From Paraescarpia echinospica (lineage: Eukaryota > Annelida > Polychaeta > Sabellida > Siboglinidae): a DNA stretch of 64,000 nt. The notes under the pieces were generated by a model. That model saw only the letters and a program-made list of their open reading frames with translations. It ran no database searches and had not been told where the DNA came from. A program made the translations under genes and the position numbers. The stretch covers positions 47,238,719 to 47,302,718 of the forward strand of contig CM034533.1 in NCBI GenBank assembly GCA_020002185.1, written 5' to 3'. Positions 1-9,664 of this stretch are shown here, piece by piece (position 1 is the first letter of the stretch; each line of letters starts with the position of its first letter).

Positions 1-1078
1 AACTGGATAGAAAAATGGCTGATTGACAGAAGACAACGGGTAGTTGTTGATGGGGAGGCTTCAAACTGGAAATCAGTTTTGAGTGGGGTTCCACAGGGAT
101 CAGTACTGGGACCTATATTATTCTTAATATATATAAACGATTTGGACGATAATATAGCTAGCAAGGTGTTGAAATTTGCAGATGATACAAAAGTGTTTAG
201 AAGGATTAAAAGTGATGGGATAGACAGCATTTACAAGATGATCTTGACAGGTTGATCAAATGGTCTGAAAAGTGGCAAATGTTGTTCAATTTTGGGAAAT
301 GTAAATGCCTCCACACAGGACATGGGAACGAATATGTAGAATATACAATGGGGGGAACTGTACTAAGTACTACTGTAAAAGAAAAAGACTTAGGGCTGAC
401 AATTAGTGCTGACATGAAGGTTTCAGAGCAGTGTGGAATTGCAGCTTCAAAGGGAAATCAAATCCTTGGATTGATTAGGCGAAATATAGCATATAAAGAA
501 AAAGAACTAATAATACCGCTGTACAAAACAATAGTTAGGCCTCATTTAGAATATTGTATACAAGCGTGGAGGCCATACCGCAAGAAGGACATATATATGC
601 TAGAAAGAGTACAGAGGAGAGCGACTAAAATGATATCAAAACTGAGGGAGCTTAGTTATGAAAAACGCCTAAAAGAATGTGGTTTAACAACACTAGAGAC
701 CAGGAGATTGAGAGGAGATCAGATAGAAGTGTTTAAAATATTGAATGGTTATGAAAATATTGATAGAAATATGTTTTTTTCAGTTAAGAAAGATAGAAAG
801 ACTAGAGGACATGAAGTTACATTAGTAAAGGAGCAGTGTAGATTAGACGTGAGAAAGTTCTCATTTTCACAAGGACTGTGAATGAATGGAACAGATTATC
901 TGATGATTGTGTGGGTGCTAGTAGTGTGAATATGTTTAAAAATAAAATCGACACATACCTCAGAAGGGCTGGATATATGTAGATAAAAGGGTTGGACTCT
1001 CGATAAGCCAAAGGGCTTCCTTGTCCACCCAATTTTCTGGATGGCAATCTTGTTAAATCTTGTTAAATCTTGTTAAAT
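1..1078 (+). mobile_element. CR1-type LINE, 3' end (RT C-terminus and 3' UTR), decayed
   Basis: The window opens inside the reverse transcriptase of a CR1-clade non-LTR retrotransposon. The first ~220 bases read through the palm, including the PQGSVLGP block and the FADD catalytic motif. A small indel near position 220 shifts the frame, and a second frame (252-881) carries the thumb and C-terminal region. Compared with the copy at 24619-25869, an A is missing in the run just before position 875, which ends the frame early. The 3' UTR ends in three tandem copies of a 10-bp unit, CTTGTTAAAT (about 1045-1076), the tail used by every CR1 copy in this window. The 5' part lies outside the window. 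Confidence 0.9.
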
Positions 1079-2109
1079 TTGTAAGAACTATATCGAAAAC
1101 TGGCTATAAACAAACCGGTATAATCCTTTGACCTATAACATTAGCTAACATACGACATTTGTACTTACCAGACTTTGTATCAATATCGAAATAGTTAACA
1201 CTCTTTTGTGAGAAGGTGGTTGGCTCTGAAAAGAACCGTTTAAATTTAAATAAATCTTAAAAAACAACTAAAACTGCTAAAACGTTACGTATTTAGTAGA
1301 AGATGTCGCCAAGAAGACCTCCAACTTGTTATTCATCATTCGACATTCGACATGGCACACAACGAGGCAAGACAAGGGAAACTTCACTTGTCTTGGATTC
1401 ACATATGCAGAAGCGTCCAGAGGGGCTCCAAAAACAGCGGTGAAAGAAGCCAAGAAGACCTCCAACTTGTCATTCGTATCACGACGACAGTATGGATAAC
1501 TTCACTCGAACTGGGTTCACATATGCAGAAGACCTCCAACGCTTCAAAAACAGCCACAAAAGGGACAAAATAAGTCGTGACGAGATGGACGACAACGAAT
1601 AAAATAAGTCACCAGGTAATGTGTATAATTTCTTTTCATAGCAGTTCGATGAAACATAAAGGTCATGTGGGCGTGCCGAAAGATTATGGATTGTAGGATA
1701 GTACATTAAGGTCACGTGGGCGTGCCGAAAGATCACTGACTTCAGAGTGCAAACTACACATGCGCAGACGATAGATTAGAAAATTCAAGCATGGACTGCA
1801 GAGTAAAACCATCTTTCAACACAAACACATCGTACTGTAAGCAAACTGGTTCAAAACTGATTTGAAACGGTATTCCCTATTCAAGTCTTATCTGTGTTTC
1901 ATCTGCATCTAGAGATCAACAGTAGTGTTTCAACCTTCTATCATGCTATCATTCTTAATCCACACGTATGTACGTATGTAAAGAGGTAAACACAATCGAT
2001 GCGCTGTGTGCGAGACACGATGTCAACTTGGTGGCCTTGACACCAAACTTATCGATTGAAGGATTGGTTGCAAATCTCTTTTTAGAATCAGGCGGGTAAC
2101 AAAGTGAAG
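1078..2109. repeat. Left arm of a ~1.03 kb inverted repeat
   Basis: This block is the reverse complement of 6759-7784 at high identity, with small indels. It starts directly after the CR1 tail. It contains short internal duplications: a 'gaagacctccaac' unit occurs three times between 1310 and 1540, and an 'aggtcaYgtgggcgtgccgaaagat' unit twice between 1655 and 1735. No credible coding region was found. The short frames in it mirror those in the other arm and have no recognisable domains. Confidence 0.85.
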
Positions 2110-2719
2110 CGTTATGATAGAACAGTACAGGAACATATATCCTTCCAGATAGGATGTACCAGTATTTATATAGTTTACCGTATTAAGGATCAAGTGTACA
2201 AATGCCCATTAGAACGTTTTTTATCTTTATTCCATACTGTAGTGTTTAAAGTCTTGCTTCTTCGGTAAAACCTTTCAAACTTGCTTCTGTCGTAAAACTC
2301 CTAACCTGGCATCGGTAACTGAAAACGAACTCATATATATATATATATATATATACATAGAGATATACATAGATACATACATACATACATAGATACATAC
2401 ATAAAGTGTCGAACAGCTGTGTAATATCAATACTTGGTTGCAAGACTCCGTTTCAAACAGAGGCGAAACACTATGAAACATATGGTTCTGAGAGTAATGG
2501 AGGGTGATCTGTAAAGAACTTTCTTTTGTCTTGTACACGATTAAACTTTGCAAGACTCTGTATCAATGTATAATCTCTGGTTCTTGTAGTTATGGAGTGT
2601 GACGTGTCAATACGTTTGTGTTGTACATGAATAAAAGGTGCAAACTTCATCTTGTGTCTTTTTCATAGTGTAATGCAAAGCATACGTTGGGAACCTTACT
2701 AATAGCCTTATAATTTACA
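2110..2719. other. Intervening sequence with AT/GATA-type microsatellite
   Basis: No gene is seen. Positions about 2332-2402 are a (TA)n run followed by TACATAGA/TACATACA octamers, the inverted counterpart of the longer tract at 6160-6495. Two loosely similar segments (about 2430-2520 and 2540-2640) share the words 'gcaagactc' and 'tgtacacgattaa', suggesting an old local duplication. Confidence 0.6.
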
Positions 2720-3545
2720 AGGCAATTGACCAAGATACACGGGTAAATTCAGGCAAATTCATGCAAATCGATCAAGATTTCAGGCAAATTCATGCAAATC
2801 GACAAAGATTTCAGGCAAATTCAGGCAATCGACCAAGATTTCAGACAAATTCAGGCAATCGACCAAGATTTCAAACAAATTCAGACAATCGACCAAGTTT
2901 TCAAACAAATTCAGGCAAATCGACCAAGATTTCAAACAAATTCAGGCAACTCGACCAAGATTTCACGCAAATTCAGGCAAATCGACCAAGATTTCAGGCA
3001 AATTCAGGCAAACCGATCAAGATTTCAGACAAATTCAGGCAATCGACCAAGATTTCAGGCAAATTCAGACAATCGACCAAGATTTCAGACAAATTCAGGC
3101 AATCAACCAATATTTCAGGCAAATTCACGCAAATCGATCAAGATTTCAAACAAATTCAGGCAATCAACCAATATTTCAGGCAAATTCACGCAAATCGATC
3201 AAGATTTCAGACAAATTCAGGCAATCAACCAAGATTTCAGGCAAATACAAGCAATCGGCCAAGAATTCAGTCAAATTTAGGCAATCGACCAAGATTTCAG
3301 GCAAATTCAGGCAAATCGACCATGATTTCAGGCAAATTCAGGCAAATCGACCATGATTTCAGGCAAATACAGGCAAATCAATCAAGATTTCAGATAAATT
3401 CAGGCAATCGACCAAGATTTCAGGCAAATTCAGGCAAATCGATCAAGATTTCAGACAACCTCAGGCAATCGACCACGATTTCAAGCAAATTCAGGCAATC
3501 GACCAAGATTTCAGACACATTCAGGCAAATCAACCAATATTTCAG
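2720..3545. repeat. 30/31-bp minisatellite
   Basis: About 26 degenerate copies of a unit like 'caaattcaggcaatcgacca' plus 'agatttcag'. Units alternate between 30 and 31 bp through 'gcaatc' versus 'gcaaatc'. A 30-bp period leaves reading frames open by arithmetic, so the long frame starting at 2761 (repeated Q-I-D-Q-D-F style peptides) is best read as a by-product of the repeat. Confidence 0.9.
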
Positions 3546-3546
3546 G

Positions 3547-3975
3547 CAAATCCACTCACTCACTCACTCACTCACCCAATCCCTCACTCACTCACTCACA
3601 CAAGCCCTCACTCATTCACTCACAAGCCCTCATTCACTCACTCACACAAGCCCTCACTCACTCACACAAGCCCTCACTCAATCAGTCACACAAGCCCTCA
3701 CTCACTCACACAAGCCCTCACTCACTCACACAAGCCCTCACGCATTCACTCACTCACGCACTCACTCACTCACGCACGCACTCACTCACTCACTCACACA
3801 AGTCCTCACTCACTCACACAAGCCGTCACTCACTCACTCACATAAGACCTCACACACTCATTCACACCAGCCCTCACTCACTCACTCACTCACTCACTCA
3901 CACAAGCCTTCACACACTCACTCACTGATTCACTCACACAAACCCTCACGCACACACTCGCACAAGCTCTCACGC
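3547..3975. repeat. Degenerate (CTCA)n tract with a 'cacaagcc' spacer
   Basis: Blocks of the tetranucleotide ACTC/CTCA are separated by 'cacaagccctcac'. The same spacer occurs in reverse complement ('gagggcttgtgtg') in the GAGT tracts at 5369-5400 and 6575-6595. This tract and those are therefore inverted copies of one composite repeat. Confidence 0.9.
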
Positions 3976-3979
3976 ATTC

Positions 3980-4500
3980 ACGTAACTTCCTGTACGTCAT
4001 CACTTCCGGCGCAGCGCCCCCTAGTGGATAATTGACGTACTACATCACATGATGGTGCCATCTAGCAGGTAAAAATATATAAATAGGTTAGATAGAGAAA
4101 AAAGTTGGGGTTAATCTCGCGAAAATTTAAACAACCACCAATGTGGTTGCATAAATGTTCTTAAAATTTAATGTTTTGTCCCAAAGGGACAAAACATAAA
4201 ATTTTCGCGAGCTTAACCCCAACTTTTTTTCTCTATCTAACCTAATCATATATTTATACCCGCTAGATGGCAGCAATATAATTAGGTTAGATAGAGAAAA
4301 AAGTTGGGGTTAAACTCGCGAAAATGTAAACAACTTGGTGGTTGTATAAATTTTCGCGAGCTTAACCCCAACTTTTTTTCTCTATCTAGCATAATTTTAT
4401 ATTTTTACCCGCTAGATGGCACCATCATGTGATGTAGTACGTCAATTATCCACTAGGGGGCGCTGCGCCGGAAGTGATAACGTACCGGAAGTCACTTGAA
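3980..4500. mobile_element. Foldback/MITE-like element with nested hairpins
   Basis: The outer arms (about 3980-4100 and 4380-4500) are near-perfect inverted repeats containing 'gcgccccctagtggataatt' and its complement. Inside are two consecutive hairpins, about 4087-4250 and 4284-4390. Each has arms built on 'agatagagaaaaaagttggg' and 'ctcgcgaaaat'. No reading frame is present, so a non-autonomous foldback element or MITE is most likely. A clear target-site duplication was not identified. Confidence 0.8.
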
Positions 4501-4860
4501 TGTCATGGCGACCTGTCATGGCGGCTTCTATGGTTCCACCATTTCCGGAAGTGTGTCGACGAATAGAGATCTGTCATGGTCGGTAGATGGACGCCATCGT
4601 GTGGGGTAGTACTCCGATTATCCACTAGGGGGCGCTACGCCAGTTGTGACATCATACCGGAACTTACTTGATTGTCATGGCGGTTTCTACTAGGGGCCTT
4701 TACGTTGGAAGTAACGTCGAACCGGAAGTTACTTGAATGTCATGACGACCTGTCATGGCAGCCTCTACGATTTTACCATTTCCGGAAGTGTGTCGACGAA
4801 TAGAGATCTATCATGGCCAGTTGATGGCGTTATTCTGAGTAGTTACATCGCTATCCGTTG
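4490..4860. repeat. 237-bp tandem duplication next to the foldback element
   Basis: 'gaatgtcatggcgacctgtc' at about 4497 recurs at about 4735 with the same following text ('ccatttccggaagtgtgtcg', 'acgaatagagatct'), giving a 237-bp period. Each unit also includes a decayed 'ccactagggggcgct' motif from the foldback arm, so it probably grew from that element's end. Confidence 0.75.
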
Positions 4861-5391
4861 GGGCCATCGGATGTCACCTGTCTCATGAACGTGCACAGTT
4901 TTTGTGTTAAGGGAAGTCACGTGATGTACGTTCGGTCTGATTGGTTATGCAAATGAGATGACGCCAAAAACTAGTGTGTATATACCGTGCTTCCGACGAT
5001 TCTGGTCTTTCCTTTTTCGACTCTCGAGAAGGTCGTATCGTATCTGGTCGCTCGCACTATTTGAAAATATTGAATTGTTACGTTGTAAAGACGGGTGCTT
5101 CATATACATATGTTTTCTGTTAAAAGAAGCGATACCTTATACGAGTCCTATATTCGCCTCGTTGGATGTGAATCCGAACAGATGATCGTCTCTTGACATG
5201 AAAGAATGTGATGTTTGGCACCTCAAACTCAAAATGTCGTCGTATGCCTTTACGATCCATCGAGTTGACGTTTATCATGGAGAAAATATATTATCTTTTA
5301 ACATGGGGAAACTTCCTGTCCTTTAACATGGAGAAAATGGCCTATTCTATAACATGGGGAAACTTCATATGTGAGTGAGTGAGGGCTTGTT
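4861..5391. other. No gene seen; short 'taacatgggga' repeats at the right
   Basis: No domain or reliable frame is visible. From about 5215 to 5365 the text resembles 8690-8790: 'cctttacgat', then 'taacatggggaaactt' and 'taacatggagaaaatg'. This is the 26-bp minisatellite family that is better developed at 8600-9050. Confidence 0.5.
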
Positions 5392-5811
5392 TGAGTGAGT
5401 GAGTGAGTGAGTGAGTGAGTGAGTGAGTGAGTGAGTGAGTGAGTGAGTGAGTGAGTGAGTGAGTGAGTGAGTGAGTGAGTGAGTGAGTGAGTGAGTGAGT
5501 GAGTGAGTGAGTGAGTGAGTGAGTGAGTGAGTGAGTGAGTGAGTGAGTGAGTGAGTGAGTGAGTGAGTGAGTGAGTGAGTGAGTGAGTGAGTGAGTGAGT
5601 GAGTGAGTGAGTGAGTGAGTGAGTGAGTGAGTGAGTGAGTGAGTGAGTGAGTGAGTGAGTGAGTGAGTGAGTGAGTGAGTGAGTGAGTGAGTGAGTGAGT
5701 GAGTGAGTGAGTGAGTGAGTGAGTGAGTGAGTGAGTGAGTGAGTGAGTGAGTGAGTGAGTGAGTGAGTGAGTGAGTGAGTGAGTGAGTGAGTGAGTGAGT
5801 GAGTGAGTGAA
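5392..5811. repeat. Perfect (GAGT)n microsatellite, about 105 units
   Basis: Roughly 420 bases of uninterrupted GAGT with no substitution seen. Read on the minus strand it is (ACTC)n and gives an artificial S-L-T-H repeat frame. Such purity over this length implies very recent expansion, or collapse/overextension in assembly. Confidence 0.98.
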
Positions 5812-6159
5812 AAATTGTCTTGGAACGTTTGTTTGGACGTTCGTTAGTGCAACTTTGCAAGTTTGTTAGGTAAAAAGTATGTTTGTACGTTTGTTTACAC
5901 GTTTGTCAGTGCAAGTTTGCAAGTTTGTTAGTTTAAAAGTGTGTTGGTACGTTTTTTTTCGTCCGTTGTCTCATTTATTGTCTTGTCCGTAGTCTCATGT
6001 GATGTCTCGTCCGTAGTCTCATGTGATGTCTCATCCGTAGTCTCGTGCGATATCTCGTCTGTAGTCTCGTGTGATATCTCGTCCGTTGTCTCGTCTCTTG
6101 TTTCGTCCGTTGTCTCGTCTCTTGTCTCATCCGTACTCTCATGTGAAGTCCCATCCGTA
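5812..6159. repeat. Short degenerate repeats (gtttg.acgtttgt and gtctcgtccgta)
   Basis: About 5820-5945 repeats 'cgtttgtt.g' and 'gcaagtttg' words. About 5960-6160 repeats a 9-18 bp 'gtctcRtccgta' word. No gene is seen. A valine/serine-rich frame across this stretch comes from the repeat. Confidence 0.6.
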
Positions 6160-6331
6160 TATGTCTGTCACTATGTTTGTATCTATGTATGTATCTATAT
6201 ATGTATCTATGTATGTATCTATGTCTGTCTCTACGTATGTATCAATGTGTGTCTCTATGTATGTGTCTACGTATGTATCTATGTCTGTATCTATGTATGT
6301 GTCTATGTATGTCTCTATGTATGTATCTACG

Positions 6332-6366
<35 letters not shown>

Positions 6367-6495
6367 CTCTATGTCTCTCTCTATGTGTGTATCTATGTAT
6401 GTCTCTATGTATGTATCTATGTATGTATCTATGTATGTATCTATGTATATATCTATGTCTGTCTCTATGTATGTATATATGTCTGTCTCTAAGTA
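6160..6495. repeat. (TATGTATC)n octanucleotide microsatellite
   Basis: Imperfect tandem copies of TATGTATC/TATGTCTC with a (TA)n core at about 6333-6361. It is the reverse-complement counterpart of the short tract at 2332-2402. Several overlapping frames on both strands are open across it and are artefacts. Confidence 0.9.
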
Positions 6496-6546
6496 CTATC
6501 AACTCGAAAAATTTATTAGTCCAACCAACTAGAAAAGTTATATGTG

Positions 6547-6757
6547 GTTGAATGAGTGCGTGAGTGAGTGAGTCAAGGAGTGAGGGCTTGTGTGAGTGAG
6601 TGAGTGAGTGAGTGAGTGAGTGAGTGAGTGAGTGAGTGAGTGAGTGAGTGAGTGAGTGAGTGAGTGAGTGAGTGAGTGAGTGAGTGAGTGAGTGAGTGAG
6701 TGATGGCTTGTGTGAGTGAGTGAGAGAGGCCTAATGTGAGTGAGTGAGGGAGTGAGG
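6547..6757. repeat. Second (GAGT)n tract
   Basis: A pure GAGT run at about 6592-6703, flanked by imperfect units with 'gagggcttgtgtgagtgag'. Same family and orientation as 5392-5811. Confidence 0.95.
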
Positions 6758-6758
6758 G

Positions 6759-7784
6759 CTTCACTTTGTTACTGATTCGAAAAAGAGATTTGCAACCAAT
6801 CCTTCATTCGATAAGTTTGGTGTCAAGGCCACCAAGTTGACATCGTGTCTCGCACACAGCGCATCGATTGTGTTTACCTCTTTACATACGTACATACGTG
6901 TGGATTAAGAATGATAGCATGATAGAAGGTTGAAACACTACTGTTGATCTCTAGATGCAGATGAAACACAGATAAGACTTGAATAGGGAATACCGTTTCA
7001 AATCAGTTTTGAACCGTTTGCTAACAGTACGATGTGTCTGTGTTGAAAGATGGTTTTACTCTGCAGTCCGTGCTTGAATTTTCTAATCTATCGTCTGCGC
7101 ATGTGTCTTTTGTACTCTAAAGTCGGTGATCTTTCGGCACACCCACGTGACCTTATTGTATTATCCTACAATCCATAATCTTTCGGTATGCCCACGTGAC
7201 CTTTATGTTCCATCGAACTGCTATGAAAAGAAATTATACACATTACCAGGTGCCTTATTTTATTCGTTGTCGTCCGTGTGGTCACGATTTATTTTGCCCC
7301 TTAGTCGCTGTTTTGAAGCGTTGGAGGTATTCTGCATTTGTGCACCCAATACGAGTGAAGTTATTCATACTGTCGTCGTGATACGAATGACAAGTTGGAG
7401 GTCTTCTTGGCGTCTTTCACTGCTGTTTTTGGAGCCCCTCTGGACGCTTCTGCATATATGTGAATCCAAGACAAGTGAAGTTTCCCTTGTCTTGCCTCGT
7501 TGTGTGCCATGTCGAATGTCGAATGATGAATAACAAGTTGGAGGTCTTCTTGGCGACATCTTCTCCTAAATACGTAACGTTTTAACAGTTTTAGTTGGTT
7601 TTTAAGATTTATTTTAATTTAAACGGTTCTTTTCAGAGCCAACCACCTTCTCACAAAAGAGTGTTAACTATTTCGATATTGATACGAAGTCTGGTAAGTA
7701 CAAATGTCGTATGTTAACTAATGTTATAGGTCAAAGGATTATACCGGTTTGTTTATAGCCAGTGTTCTATATAGTTCTTACAAA
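6759..7784. repeat. Right arm of the ~1.03 kb inverted repeat
   Basis: Reverse complement of 1078-2109. Just outside this arm (7795-7900) the text restarts with 'cctgtactgttctat' and 'aacgcttcactttgttac'. On the left side these lie at the inner end of the arm, so the right side looks like the start of a second tandem unit. Confidence 0.85.
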
Positions 7785-8599
7785 TGATAGCTAATACACC
7801 TGTACTGTTCTATAATAACGCTTCACTTTGTTACGCTCCTGTTTCGAAAAAGAGGTTTGACAACTTTGGTGTCAAGGCCACCGAGAATCGACATTGCACA
7901 GGGAGTGTCACTTCAAAACAGTTTGGAACCAGTTTGGAACCAGTTTTCAAGGGGCCACTCAAGTGAGATACGGCTATTAAGTATAAATGTTATATGTCGA
8001 TATCCGGCTGTTCCTCCAACACACAGAGCATTCATTACAAGTTGATACCAGTTTATACCGGTTAATTAGTAGCGTCAGTTTTGTAGTGTGGTGAAAAAAT
8101 TACCAAAGAAACTTCTAGATTGAAATTTTAGAAGGAAATTTTCCGCTCGCTATAACACGTCACTGACTCTAACGTCACATGATGGGTTTTATTTTACAGG
8201 GGAATTTTCCACTCGCTATAACACGTCACTGACCCTAACGTCACATGATGGGATTATTTTCAAGTGCGATAGCTCAAAACGATGGCTAACCAAATCACTA
8301 CCTGTTTAACCAACTCACCTCGCGTATAGATTTACTGTGCGTAGCAGTTTAATGACGTCATACAGGGTGCGCACGGTCACGCTCGCAACAAACAAACAAG
8401 TCCAGACACATCTCGAGTACGGGTTTTATAAAAGACACGAATTTAACCACTACCTAATAAAACTAGCCAATATGTTTGACCTATGATGTATGTCGGTGTT
8501 TGTGAATTGTAAGTCAATGTTTAGTACTGGTTATGTGTCGTAGGTCGGTGTATGAATGTTGTAGGTCAGTGGTTATGAGCTGTAGGTCAGATAGGCTTT
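7785..8599. repeat. Partial second repeat unit and a 66-bp tandem duplication
   Basis: 7795-7900 repeats the inner end of the 1 kb arm ('ggtgtcaaggccacc'). Positions about 8137-8270 hold two 66-bp copies of a unit with 'cgctataacacgtcactgac' followed by 'cctaacgtcacatgatggg'. No gene is visible. Confidence 0.65.
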
Positions 8600-9050
8600 A
8601 GCCCCTATGCTTTAACGTGGGTTTAGCCCCTATGCTTTTACATGGGCTATGTAGGGATAAAACATATAGGGATAAACTGGGACCTCCAAGTCCAAATATG
8701 GTCGTATACCTTTACGATAATAGCTGATATCCTGTAACATAGGGAAACCTCCTATGCTTTAACATGGAGAAAATTGGTAGGACAGGTTTCAGAGGATAAT
8801 TTGGGGTAAATTGGAAGCTCCTATCCTTTAACATGGGGTTTAGCACCTATCTTTTAACATGGGGTTTAGCACCTATCTTTTAACATGGGGGAAAAATCCC
8901 TATCTTTTAACATTGGGAATAATGGCCTATCTTTTAACCCAGGCGCGCCCCGGGGGAAATCCCTATCTTTTAACTTGGGGAAAAATGACCTATCTTTTAA
9001 CCCTGGCGCGCCCAGGGCAAATCCCTATCTTTTAACATGGGATTTCCTAC
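8600..9050. repeat. ~26-bp minisatellite (aacatggggtttagcacctatctttt type)
   Basis: About a dozen units of 'taacatgggg' plus 'cctatctttt', clearest at 8820-8940. Several units carry a GC-rich 'ggcgcgccc' insert (8941-9058). The same family appears in degenerate form at 5270-5365. Confidence 0.8.
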
Positions 9051-9096
9051 AGGGCGCGCCAACTGCCTACGCTGGACCACCTACATAACTACTACC

Positions 9097-9664
9097 TTAT
9101 CCTGAACTTTCTGTTTGCTTCGAACATAAGCATAACAAATCTTGTTTTATATTAGAAGCTAATTTTTTTTCGTAGCTTCTCTTCGAATTTCGAATTTCAG
9201 TTGTAGCTTGGTTTAGTGCTTCTTTATAAATGTTGTAGTCTTCGTCATTTCCAGTACGTCTATATGACTGCCACGTCATTTGTTTGTACTTAATTTTCTT
9301 AATCAATTTCTAATCAAATCAAATTTATTTATACACCAGATATACCTACAGAGTAGATTTAGGGTTGTTTACAAACTAAACCATGAACTAAGAACGCGTT
9401 AATGGCTTCTTTCGGTAAGTGGTTTTTTTGGGACTGTTTCCATTGTTTTTTCAAGGGAACAAATTTATTGACGATGCATTCAATTTCACTCTAAGATATT
9501 CCAGCATTCGGTTGCTGTCTTATTTTTTAGTGTGTTATTCCAGTGTATTTTTTCTAAATATTTCCTAATGTTCTTATATTTTCCTTTGTGTAATTTTTTC
9601 TGTACTGCTTTTTTCTATTCCTTTCTGGTTTTCGCTTGATGATAAAATGTATCTGGTTGTGATC
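9097..9664 (-). mobile_element. CR1 fragment, minus strand, ORF2 linker between endonuclease and RT
   Basis: On the minus strand 9306-9097 reads as the CR1 linker (YNIYKEALNQATTEIRNSKR), which matches 21880-21935 of the full-length copy. The match continues to 9664, where an RTE-like LINE interrupts it. The other side of the same copy resumes at 12560. Several frame breaks show that it is dead. Confidence 0.85.

Noticed and set aside
2720..3545. CRISPR-like array of repeats and spacers
   Set aside because: Whole units repeat without unique spacers, and the genome is clearly eukaryotic.
2761..4035. 424-codon open frame across minisatellite and CTCA tract
   Set aside because: The 30-bp unit and the repeat composition keep the frame open. 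It changes character exactly where the repeat changes, and no domain is visible.
5342..5860. Minus-strand S-L-T-H repeat protein
   Set aside because: Purely a translation of (GAGT)n; a tetranucleotide gives the same repeat peptide in every frame.
5941..6551. Val/Tyr/Cys-rich repeat frames on both strands
   Set aside because: All are translations of the TATGTATC microsatellite; several frames are open at once.
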